Part shown: piece by piece, positions 55,166-62,449 of the stretch | Layout of the letters: every line of letters begins with the position of its first letter | How positions within the stretch are numbered: the stretch's first letter is position 1 | Source: Staphylococcus simulans | Lineage (GTDB): Bacteria; Bacillota; Bacilli; Staphylococcales; Staphylococcaceae | Assembly: GCF_002902285.1 (NCBI RefSeq) | Contig: NZ_PPRU01000007.1 | Coordinates: forward strand, 48,397 to 112,396 | Reading direction: 5' to 3' | Length of the DNA: 64,000 nt | Translations under genes and position numbers: made by a program | Notes under the pieces: model-generated | What the model was told of the DNA's origin: nothing | What the model saw: only the letters and a program-made list of their open reading frames with translations | Database searches by the model: none

Positions 55166-56131
55166 ATGAAAAAATTAATTCAAGATAAAACTACAATACT
55201 TTCAGATATGTTAGAGGGTTTAGCACTTTCAAATCCCGAGCAAACTGTCATTTCTGAGACGGTTGTTGTTAGAAAAGAGAAAAAGCAACAAGGTGTTGCG
55301 TTAGTTTCTGGCGGAGGAAGCGGACATGAACCTGCACATGCAGGCTATGTTGCACAGGGAATGTTAGATGCGGCAGTATGCGGTGAAATCTTTACATCTC
55401 CGACACCGGATAAAATTTTAGAAGCGATTAAAGCTGTTGATAATGGTGACGGTGTCTTATTGATTATCAAAAATTATGCCGGAGATGTTATGAACTTTGA
55501 AATGGCGCAAGAAATGGCTGAAATGGAAGGTATCAAAGTCGGTAAAGTGATTGTCAGAGATGATATTGCGGTAGAAGATAAAGAGATGCGCCGTGGTGTA
55601 GCAGGCACAGTTTTTGTGCATAAGTTTGCAGGTTACCTTGCTGAACAAGGTGAATCGCTAGAAACGATTGTAGAACAAACTGAAGCATTATTAGCTGACA
55701 TGCGTACTATTGGTATGGCGCTTACACCGCCATTTGTACCATCCACTGGTAAGTATGGCTTTGATTTAGAACCTGGGGATATGGAAATCGGTATCGGTAT
55801 TCATGGGGAACGTGGATTGAAGAGAGAAGCGGTTAAACCTATCCAAGATATTGCGACTGAATTGGTTCAAGCTTTGAACGAAGAAGTCCAAGCGAAAGAA
55901 GTCATAGTGATGGTAAACGGCATGGGCGGCACACCGCTTTCAGAATTAAATATCGCAGTGAAGTATATCCAAGCAGCACTTGAAGCAGAAAATGTTTCAG
56001 TCAAAGACTGGTTTGTCGGTGATTATATGACATCGTTAGATATGCAAGGTTTTTCATTAACGTTATTAGAAAGTACTGAGGACCGTTTGAACGCATTAAA
56101 CGCACCGACAACAAGCCGTTATTTCGGATAA
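55166..56131 (+). CDS. dhaK: Dihydroxyacetone kinase subunit DhaK
   Basis: This protein of 321 residues binds dihydroxyacetone covalently through a histidine, seen in GGGSGHEPAHAGYV near 45-58 (GSGHEP). It continues with ICGEI-type AVCGEIFTSPTPDKI near 70-84 and VNGMGGTPLSELN near 252. With DhaL and DhaM it phosphorylates dihydroxyacetone using PEP through the PTS. ATG at 55166 is chosen; AAGGGG lies about ten bases before it and the N-terminus fits the family. TATAAT at 55104 is a possible -10. It heads dhaKLM. Confidence 0.93.
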   Translation: MKKLIQDKTTILSDMLEGLALSNPEQTVISETVVVRKEKKQQGVALVSGGGSGHEPAHAGYVAQGMLDAAVCGEIFTSPTPDKILEAIKAVDNGDGVLLIIKNYAGDVMNFEMAQEMAEMEGIKVGKVIVRDDIAVEDKEMRRGVAGTVFVHKFAGYLAEQGESLETIVEQTEALLADMRTIGMALTPPFVPSTGKYGFDLEPGDMEIGIGIHGERGLKREAVKPIQDIATELVQALNEEVQAKEVIVMVNGMGGTPLSELNIAVKYIQAALEAENVSVKDWFVGDYMTSLDMQGFSLTLLESTEDRLNALNAPTTSRYFG

Positions 56132-56152
56132 CGCACAAGGAGGAAATGAACT

Positions 56153-56731
56153 ATGAATGCAGAAACATTAAAACAACGTTTAATTCATTTACAAGAAATT
56201 TTTCAAGAACGTGAAGATACATTAACAGAACTTGATCGTGCCATTGGTGATGGTGACCATGGTGTCAACATGGTCAGAGGCTTTAATGCCTTACCACAAG
56301 CATTAGAAAATGCGGACACAGTCCAAGATGTTTTGAAAACAACAGGAATGACTTTAATGTCTAAAGTTGGTGGTGCTTCAGGTCCATTATACGGTTTCAG
56401 TTTTGTCAAAATGGCACAAGTTGCGGAAGATGAGATTACAGAAGACAACTTACCTCAATTGTTAGAGGCATTTTCACAAGCGGTACATCAACGCGGTAAA
56501 GTTGAACTAGATGAAAAAACAATGTACGACGTGATTGAAAGAGCGAGAGAAGCGGTAGAAAATGGAGAAACTGTTGATATCGCATACCTTCAAACACTCG
56601 CAGATAATACAGAAGATTTAGTTGCGACAAAAGGACGTGCAGCTTACTTCAAAGAAGAGTCAAGAGGTCACACAGATCCAGGTGCACAAAGTAGTGTTTA
56701 TATCTTAAACGCATTGATAGGAGATGAGTAA
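56153..56731 (+). CDS. dhaL: Dihydroxyacetone kinase subunit DhaL
   Basis: This 192-residue subunit holds ADP and Mg. Its aspartates lie in ELDRAIGDGDHGVNMVRGF near 24-42, and the loop KVGGASGPLYGF follows near 70. The C-terminal TKGRAAYFKEESRGHTDPGA near 160 is the DhaL signature. The bound ADP is rephosphorylated by DhaM and passed to dihydroxyacetone on DhaK. AAGGAGG precedes the ATG. It overlaps the extended start region of dhaM. Confidence 0.94.
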   Translation: MNAETLKQRLIHLQEIFQEREDTLTELDRAIGDGDHGVNMVRGFNALPQALENADTVQDVLKTTGMTLMSKVGGASGPLYGFSFVKMAQVAEDEITEDNLPQLLEAFSQAVHQRGKVELDEKTMYDVIERAREAVENGETVDIAYLQTLADNTEDLVATKGRAAYFKEESRGHTDPGAQSSVYILNALIGDE

Positions 56732-56735
56732 ATCA

Positions 56736-57098
56736 ATGACAGCGATTATTGTAGTCAGTCATAGTGAAGAAATCGCAAACGGCATCAAAAAACTTATTAG
56801 CCAAATGGCTGAAGGCGTGCAAGTGATTCCAGTCGGCGGCAGTGACGGTACTATTGGAACATCCTTTGAACCTATCCAACAAGCAATTGAAGGTTTAAAA
56901 GACGATGCGATTTGTTTCTATGATTTAGGTTCAGCAGAAATGAACTTAGATATGGCTATTGAAATGTACGATGGACAATATAGAGTAGAGAAAGTAGAAG
57001 CACCTATTGTAGAAGGCAGCTTTCTAGCAAGTGTCAACATCTCTACTGGTATGAGTTATGAACAAGTTGTAGAATCAGTTGAAAGTGAATATAGATAA
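56736..57098 (+). CDS. dhaM: PTS-dependent dihydroxyacetone kinase phosphotransferase subunit DhaM
   Basis: This protein of 120 residues is an EIIA-mannose-type domain. The phosphorylated His is in VVSHSEEIANGIKKLI near 6-21, and GGSDGTIGTSFEPI and LGSAEMNLDMAIE follow. It takes phosphate from HPr and gives it to ADP on DhaL. No fused HPr or EI domain is present, as usual in Firmicutes. ATG at 56736 gives the normal start; an ATG at 56724 is one base from GGAG. A terminator follows. Confidence 0.92.
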   Translation: MTAIIVVSHSEEIANGIKKLISQMAEGVQVIPVGGSDGTIGTSFEPIQQAIEGLKDDAICFYDLGSAEMNLDMAIEMYDGQYRVEKVEAPIVEGSFLASVNISTGMSYEQVVESVESEYR

Positions 57099-57141
57099 AA
57101 ATAACGGCGCATTTGTGTAAGCAAGTGCGTCGTTATTTTAT
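57099..57141 (+). terminator. Intrinsic terminator of dhaKLM
   Basis: Arms 57099-57115 and 57122-57138 pair at about 15 of 17 positions, followed by a T-rich stretch. Confidence 0.8.
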
Positions 57142-57167
57142 TTAGTATAGAGTAGAAATGCGTTAAA

Positions 57168-57176
57168 TGATATAAT
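57168..57176 (+). promoter_or_regulatory. Extended -10 promoter of the first tagD
   Basis: TGATATAAT, a perfect extended -10, lies 95 bases before the tagD start. The same element occurs before the TagE-like gene at 7294. Confidence 0.5.
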
Positions 57177-57271
57177 TTTATAAAGGAATTGTGCGAAGTA
57201 GAAAAGCATCAAAATATAGATGCTTTATTTTTAAATACTACATCAATAGAAAATACGAAAGAGTGAAGACT

Positions 57272-57667
57272 ATGAAAAGAGTGATTACATACGGTACATA
57301 TGATTTACTGCATTACGGCCATATTGAATTGTTGAGAAGAGCAAGAGAAATGGGAGATTATTTAATAGTTGCCCTTTCAACTGACGAGTTTAATAAATTA
57401 AAAAATAAGAAGTCTTATTATAATTATGAACAAAGAAAGATGATGCTGGAGTCAATTCGTTATGTTGATTTAGTAATTCCCGAAAGTAATTGGGATCAAA
57501 AAACGAAAGATGTTGACCGTTATGAAGTAGATACTTTTATTATGGGACATGATTGGGAAGGCGAATTTGATTTTCTCAAGGACAAATGTGAAGTGATTTA
57601 CCTAAAACGTACAGAAGGCATATCTACTACTCAGATAAAAAAAGAACTTTATGGAGACAAAAGATAA
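57272..57667 (+). CDS. tagD: Glycerol-3-phosphate cytidylyltransferase, copy 1
   Basis: This 131-residue enzyme makes CDP-glycerol from CTP and glycerol-3-phosphate, the donor for glycerol-phosphate teichoic acids. It has the nucleotidyltransferase HxGH motif in LLHYGHIELLRRA near 12-24, MMLESIRYVDLVIPE near 56-70 and RTEGISTTQIKKEL near 113-126 (RTXGISTT). The start ATG 57272 follows GAAAGAGTG. A second copy follows 270 bases later with its own leader. The two differ by about ten residues but by many synonymous codons. Confidence 0.94.
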   Translation: MKRVITYGTYDLLHYGHIELLRRAREMGDYLIVALSTDEFNKLKNKKSYYNYEQRKMMLESIRYVDLVIPESNWDQKTKDVDRYEVDTFIMGHDWEGEFDFLKDKCEVIYLKRTEGISTTQIKKELYGDKR

Positions 57668-57679
57668 TATATTCAAGTT

Positions 57680-57738
57680 AAGAAGCTGAAATTGACCTAT
57701 AGTTAGTAAATATTATAGGTAATTGAAGCTTCTTTTTA
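57680..57738 (+). terminator. Intrinsic terminator after the first tagD
   Basis: AAGAAGCT (57680-57687) pairs with AGCTTCTT (57727-57734), with inner pairing CCTATA/TATAGG, then T residues. Confidence 0.7.
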
Positions 57739-57937
57739 TATTAAATGTAAAACTTCCTTACAAGTGTTATACTTTTGTAAAGATTCATTAAACTCTATTA
57801 AATATATTAAGTTTATACTAATGAGTAAATGTATGTATGAACGTATTTTCGAAATAAATGCATAATTGTTTGCAAAATACATAGTAGAGTATGTGTTTCA
57901 TCATAAATAAAGAAAAACGAATGAAAGAGTGGACAGT

Positions 57938-58330
57938 ATGAAGAGAGTAATTACTTATGGAACTTATGATTTATTACATTATGGACATATTGAATTATTA
58001 AGACGTGCAAGAGAAATGGGAGATTATCTTATTGTGGCATTGTCTAGTGATGAGTTTAATAAAATTAAGAATAAAAAATCTTACTATAGCTATGAACAAA
58101 GAAAGATGATGTTAGAATCAATTCGTTATGTAGATTTAGTAATCCCTGAAAATGATTGGGGCCAAAAACAAAAAGACGTTGATCGATATGAAGTAGATAC
58201 ATTCGTGATGGGGCACGATTGGGAAGGTGAATTTGATTTCTTGAAAGAACAGTGTGAAGTCATTTATTTAAAACGTACGGAAGGTATTTCTACGACACAA
58301 ATCAAGAAAGAGTTATACGGTAAAGAATAA
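57938..58330 (+). CDS. tagD: Glycerol-3-phosphate cytidylyltransferase, copy 2
   Basis: This 130-residue enzyme has all motifs of copy 1 (HYGH, RTEGISTT) and should make CDP-glycerol as well. The changes lie mainly in loop residues (for example SNWDQKTK against NDWGQKQK near 72-79). ATG at 57938 follows GAAAGAG; a GTG nine bases earlier is too close to it. It is 47 bases before the TagF-GT4 fusion, so it probably supplies that enzyme directly. Copies 1 and 2 are separated by a terminator, so they are separately transcribed. Confidence 0.94.
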   Translation: MKRVITYGTYDLLHYGHIELLRRAREMGDYLIVALSSDEFNKIKNKKSYYSYEQRKMMLESIRYVDLVIPENDWGQKQKDVDRYEVDTFVMGHDWEGEFDFLKEQCEVIYLKRTEGISTTQIKKELYGKE

Positions 58331-58377
58331 AGCTTTTGTTTTAATGTTGATAAAAAAGATAAATAGGAGTGTCTACA

Positions 58378-60879
58378 TTGAATAAAGTAAGCGGATTTAT
58401 ACTGAATCAAGCGAAAAGAAAATATAAGTTTATTGAGCAACCTGTCAAATCGAAGTTTAAGAGCAAGTATGTCTTAAAAACAACGAAATATGCGAACTTT
58501 TATAAAAAGAACAAAGTTAACGATAGACAAATAGTTTATCAAGCACGAGATGGTAAGAGTATGACAGACAGCCCTTATGCAGTTTTTAAATATCTATTAA
58601 GAGATAAGAAATATAAAAAATTAGAACATATCTGGGTTGTAGATTCTGAGAAAAAACGTAAAGCATATGCTAAACAATATAAATCATTTAAAAATGTGCG
58701 ATTCATTGTAAAAGAAAGTGACGATTATTTAAGTGTACTTACAACTGCTAAGTATATTATCAATAACTCAACTTTCCCCGCTTATTTTACAAAGAAACCA
58801 GAACAAGTGTATGTAAATACTTGGCATGGCACACCTATTAAAGCTATGGGCCTAGATGTAGAAGATAACTTAGTCGGCTCTCAAAATATTATTAAAAACT
58901 TTTTAAGTGCAGATATATTAGTCAGTCCGAACCCTCATACAACAGAAGTGTTCAAAAGAGCGTTTAGTTTAGAAGGTATTTATAATGGTGTTTTAGCTGA
59001 AATTGGTTATCCAAGAATTGATTTAACGTTGAATAGTGATAAAAAAGATGTACGTAAACATTTAAAACAAAATGGTCTTAAATTAAAGAAACGTAAAACA
59101 CTTTTATTTGCGCCAACATGGCGTGGGACTGATGTTAATAACCCCGAAGATAGTGTGGCTGACATTCATGAAATGGTCTTAGAACTTGAAAAGAAAACAG
59201 AATATCAGGTTATTGTTAAAGTACATCCTTTTGTTTATAAAACAGCATTAAATTATAAAGAACTAAAGCCATATCTTGTTCCTGATTCATTTGATACGAA
59301 TGAATTGTTAGCAGCTGTAGATTTGTTAGTAACGGATTACTCTAGTATTTTCTTTGATTATCTTGTAACAGATCAATCTATTGTTTTTTATGCGCCTGAT
59401 TATGAGGATTACAATAGTGACCGCGGACTTTATATTAATACAGATCTACTTCCTGGACCGTCGGTCTATGACATAGATGAGCTTGTATCAGCTGTTAATG
59501 AAGCGGAAACAAACCAAGATGTATATCAAACTAAATATGAGCGTTTTAAAGATTTATATGTTCCTTATGAAGATGGACATGTAACTGAACGTCTTGTTAA
59601 CAAAATGTTCCAGCCAGTAGTTAGTAATCAAGAAAACGCTAAGAAGAAAATATTGATGTATCCAGGCGGAATGAAAAATAATGGTATTACTACATCTGCA
59701 ATTAATTTATTAGAAAATATTGATTACGATAAATATGATGTAACGATTTTCTTGGGAGATACAAAGAATCGTGAAATCTTAGATAATTTGAAAGAAGTTA
59801 ATAAAAATGTACGTATTATCTTAAGAAAAGGACCTTTATTAGGTACTACTTTAGAGAAATACAGAGATATCTTTGTTAAAAATAGAGGTGTTAAATCTGT
59901 ATTGGAAGAATCAGTTTATCCAACAGAAGTATTTGAACGCGAATTTAGAAAGATTTTCGGAATTTCAAAATTTGACGTTGTAGTAGACTTCAGTGGTTAT
60001 TCTATGTTCTGGTCAAAAATTCTATTAGGAACAGAATCTAAACGTAAACTAATGTACCTTCATAGTGACATTAAGAGTGATATGAATCGTAACGTAAATG
60101 GTATACGTCCGCATTACCAAAACTTAAAAGGTGTCATCAGTTTATATAATCGTTTTGACTATTTAGTCAGCGTTTCAGAAGAAACATGTAGAATTAATAA
60201 AGAAAACTTAGCAACGTCTAAAACAAAAGATAAATTTACATCAGCTATGAATACAATTAATTTAACACGTATTAATAAATTAAAAGACGAAGATACAGAT
60301 TTCTTTATGCATCGCGGACAAAAAGTATTAGCATATTTAAATAATGGAGAAATCGTGAGTGTTCCGTTTAATGATCAAGATTTCAAAGTTATGGCGATGG
60401 GTAGGCTTTCTCCAGAAAAAGGCTTTGATATTTTAATTGAAGGCTTCAAAGATGCAGTTAAAGAAAATCCAACTGCGAAATTGTACATTTTAGGTGAGGG
60501 GCCGTTACGCTCTAACTTAGAACAATTGATTCGCAAACTGCAATTAGAGGACAATGTTTTCTTGGTGGGTCAAAAACGAAATCCATTTAACATTATGAAG
60601 CAATGTGATGTCTTTGCGTTAACTTCTCATTATGAAGGGCAGTCTATGGTGTTGCTTGAAGCGTTAACAGTTGGTGTTAATGTACTTGCCTCAAACATCC
60701 CGGCTAACAGATATGTTTTACGTTATGGTGACTTCGGAATTCTTACAGAAAATGAACCAGAAAAAGTCGGTGAAAACATTAAGAGTTTCATGAATGGTCA
60801 GATTCCTGTCTTTGAAACATTTAAAGGACAAAACCATAATGAAACTGCACTAAATGAGTTTTATTCATTATTAGATTAA
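58378..60879 (+). CDS. TagF-like glycerophosphotransferase fused to a GT4 glycosyltransferase
   Basis: This protein of 833 residues has two enzymes. Residues about 45-410 are a CDP-glycerol glycerophosphotransferase, with NTWHGTPIKAMG near 147, APTWRGTD near 245, VIVKVHPFV near 280 and DYSSIFFDYL near 320. From about 425 a GT4 domain follows: YPGGMKNNGITTSAINLL, AMGRLSPEKGFDILIEGF near 675, and SHYEGQSMVLLEAL near 750 (EX7E). It may alternate or couple glycerol phosphate and sugar addition on one chain. TTG at 58378 is eight bases from AGGAG; GTG 58369 overlaps that site. It lies after tagD copy 2. Confidence 0.85.
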   Translation: MNKVSGFILNQAKRKYKFIEQPVKSKFKSKYVLKTTKYANFYKKNKVNDRQIVYQARDGKSMTDSPYAVFKYLLRDKKYKKLEHIWVVDSEKKRKAYAKQYKSFKNVRFIVKESDDYLSVLTTAKYIINNSTFPAYFTKKPEQVYVNTWHGTPIKAMGLDVEDNLVGSQNIIKNFLSADILVSPNPHTTEVFKRAFSLEGIYNGVLAEIGYPRIDLTLNSDKKDVRKHLKQNGLKLKKRKTLLFAPTWRGTDVNNPEDSVADIHEMVLELEKKTEYQVIVKVHPFVYKTALNYKELKPYLVPDSFDTNELLAAVDLLVTDYSSIFFDYLVTDQSIVFYAPDYEDYNSDRGLYINTDLLPGPSVYDIDELVSAVNEAETNQDVYQTKYERFKDLYVPYEDGHVTERLVNKMFQPVVSNQENAKKKILMYPGGMKNNGITTSAINLLENIDYDKYDVTIFLGDTKNREILDNLKEVNKNVRIILRKGPLLGTTLEKYRDIFVKNRGVKSVLEESVYPTEVFEREFRKIFGISKFDVVVDFSGYSMFWSKILLGTESKRKLMYLHSDIKSDMNRNVNGIRPHYQNLKGVISLYNRFDYLVSVSEETCRINKENLATSKTKDKFTSAMNTINLTRINKLKDEDTDFFMHRGQKVLAYLNNGEIVSVPFNDQDFKVMAMGRLSPEKGFDILIEGFKDAVKENPTAKLYILGEGPLRSNLEQLIRKLQLEDNVFLVGQKRNPFNIMKQCDVFALTSHYEGQSMVLLEALTVGVNVLASNIPANRYVLRYGDFGILTENEPEKVGENIKSFMNGQIPVFETFKGQNHNETALNEFYSLLD

Positions 60880-60893
60880 TAAAACGGTTAAAG

Positions 60894-60929
60894 ATAGGCT
60901 TGCGCGCCATGCGTAAGTCTATTTATTTT
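60894..60929 (+). terminator. Intrinsic terminator after the TagF-GT4 fusion
   Basis: ATAGGCTTGCGC (60894-60905) pairs with GCGTAAGTCTAT (60911-60922) with G-U pairs, followed by a T-rich stretch. Confidence 0.75.
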
Positions 60930-60972
60930 TGAAAATAACTTTCGATAGAACTAAATAGTGTTCTTAACTCTA

Positions 60973-61001
60973 TTGCGTAAATGATGTAAGTTACATATAA
61001 T
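60973..61001 (+). promoter_or_regulatory. Sigma-A-like promoter before the IcaC-like gene
   Basis: TTGCGT (60973) and TATAAT (60996) are 17 bases apart. The transcript would begin near 61008. Confidence 0.5.
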
Positions 61002-61034
61002 TAATAATGATGAACGTATTTGTGAAAACATATC

Positions 61035-61074
61035 TCTTTTAAATATCGCTTGCTGATATTTAAAAGAATTTTTT
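61035..61074 (+). terminator. Terminator-like hairpin in the leader of the IcaC-like gene
   Basis: TCTTTTAAATATC (61035-61047) pairs perfectly with GATATTTAAAAGA (61055-61067), then ATTTTTT. It lies between the promoter at 60973 and the gene at 61131, so it may act as an attenuator. Confidence 0.6.
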
Positions 61075-61083
61075 ATGTATTCA

Positions 61084-61098
61084 TTGAAAGCGTTTTAA
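61084..61098 (+). promoter_or_regulatory. Candidate CcpA cre site
   Basis: TTGAAAGCGTTTTAA matches WTGNAANCGNWWNCA at all fixed positions but one. It lies within the transcribed leader and may work as a roadblock. Confidence 0.45.
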
Positions 61099-61130
61099 TA
61101 CTAGGGATAAATATTAAGGGAGTACGCAAA

Positions 61131-62225
61131 ATGAAAAAGAAAGTAGATCTGACATATGCGCGTGCTATTTTTTGTGTCATTATCGTTATTGTTCATGCAA
61201 TGACAGGTTTTGTGAATGATCCGCATATCACAGAGTTCCAAAAACGAAGCGCAAGTTACATTCAAGTCTTATTATTTAGTGCGACACCGTGCTTTATTAT
61301 GTTATCTGAAATGTTGTTAGGTATGAGGTATTCTAAACATATACCTAATAACTTTTTAACTAAACGCGTGAAGTTTATTTTAATACCATACATTTGCTTT
61401 GCATTATTTGTGATTGTCGAGATATATTTTGATCCAAGTAAAAATTTCTCAATGAGTCACTTATTGATTAATATTTTGTTAGAAGGTAAATTCTTTGGAT
61501 GGTTTGTACTGGTTATTTTCCAATTCTTTGTATTACATATGTTGTTTTATAAAGTGCTAGATCGCATGAAACCACTTATACCTATCGTTGTGTCATTAGT
61601 TATTAGTTTTGGACATGCTTTTTTAATGTACTATAGTACAACTTATTTAGAGTTTTGGAATACGTATTATCCATTATTTAACCGTACAATTATTTTGAAT
61701 TGGTTGTTTTACTTTGTTATCGGTTTCTATATAGGTAAGAACTTTGATGCAGTGATGCAGTATGTGCAACAAAAAGTACTATATGTACTTGGGGCACTTT
61801 TACTAAGTGGACTAGTTATAGCATTCGATTTCTTTGTGTTGAACGTTACATGGAGAGAATCAAATCGTTTTGACCTATTCATCTTCACAGCAGCATTCTT
61901 TGTTTTAGCTATTTATGTCGCAAAACAATTAAGCCGATATCACTTAACAGCTTTATATATGATTAGTGAAATCTCGTTCTTTATCTATTTATCACATCAA
62001 ATTATTATCCAACATATTTCTAGAGGACTAGCTTCATTTGTGAAGTATCCTTTCGCATTCTTTACATTAACTACTATATTCACACTAGGTTTTTGTGTAG
62101 GCTTAGCTATCATACTATCTTTCTTCCCATACGTAAGAATAGTCGTTGGCAGAAACACACTTTATCCGATGGTGTTGAACAATTATAGTATTAAACCAGA
62201 ACCAGAAGTATCAGTAAAAGAATAA
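61131..62225 (+). CDS. IcaC-like acyltransferase-3 family membrane protein
   Basis: This protein of about 364 residues has ten membrane helices. The start DLTYARAIFCVIIVIVHAMTG, with a conserved His, and SATPCFIMLSEMLL, TKRVKFILIPYICFALF and SEISFFIYLSHQIIIQH resemble IcaC and related acyltransferase-3 proteins. These move acyl groups to extracellular polysaccharide; IcaC is thought to O-succinylate PNAG. No ica genes are near, so this protein more likely modifies the teichoic-type polymer of this locus. ATG at 61131 follows AAGGGAG; an upstream frame back to 61050 has no site and crosses the hairpin. Confidence 0.75.
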   Translation: MKKKVDLTYARAIFCVIIVIVHAMTGFVNDPHITEFQKRSASYIQVLLFSATPCFIMLSEMLLGMRYSKHIPNNFLTKRVKFILIPYICFALFVIVEIYFDPSKNFSMSHLLINILLEGKFFGWFVLVIFQFFVLHMLFYKVLDRMKPLIPIVVSLVISFGHAFLMYYSTTYLEFWNTYYPLFNRTIILNWLFYFVIGFYIGKNFDAVMQYVQQKVLYVLGALLLSGLVIAFDFFVLNVTWRESNRFDLFIFTAAFFVLAIYVAKQLSRYHLTALYMISEISFFIYLSHQIIIQHISRGLASFVKYPFAFFTLTTIFTLGFCVGLAIILSFFPYVRIVVGRNTLYPMVLNNYSIKPEPEVSVKE

Positions 62226-62237
62226 TTTCAAAATAAG

Positions 62238-62280
62238 CGTATTATGTCGAGAACTTAACCTAACGTCATAATGCGTTTTT
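62238..62280 (+). terminator. Intrinsic terminator after the IcaC-like gene
   Basis: CGTATTATG (62238-62246) pairs with CATAATGCG (62267-62275) with one G-U pair, followed by TTTTT. Confidence 0.65.
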
Positions 62281-62449
62281 ATTTATGGTTGATTGTGTAT
62301 GTGGGTATTTCTTTAATGGAAATTATTTTCTGCTAGCAAATAAAGGCTTATAAATAAAATATAATCAATGTGAAACGATGTTATAAGTTTTGGAATATAG
62401 TATAATTACTTGAACAGTTATTAGTCTTATTACATCGGAGGAAATACAA

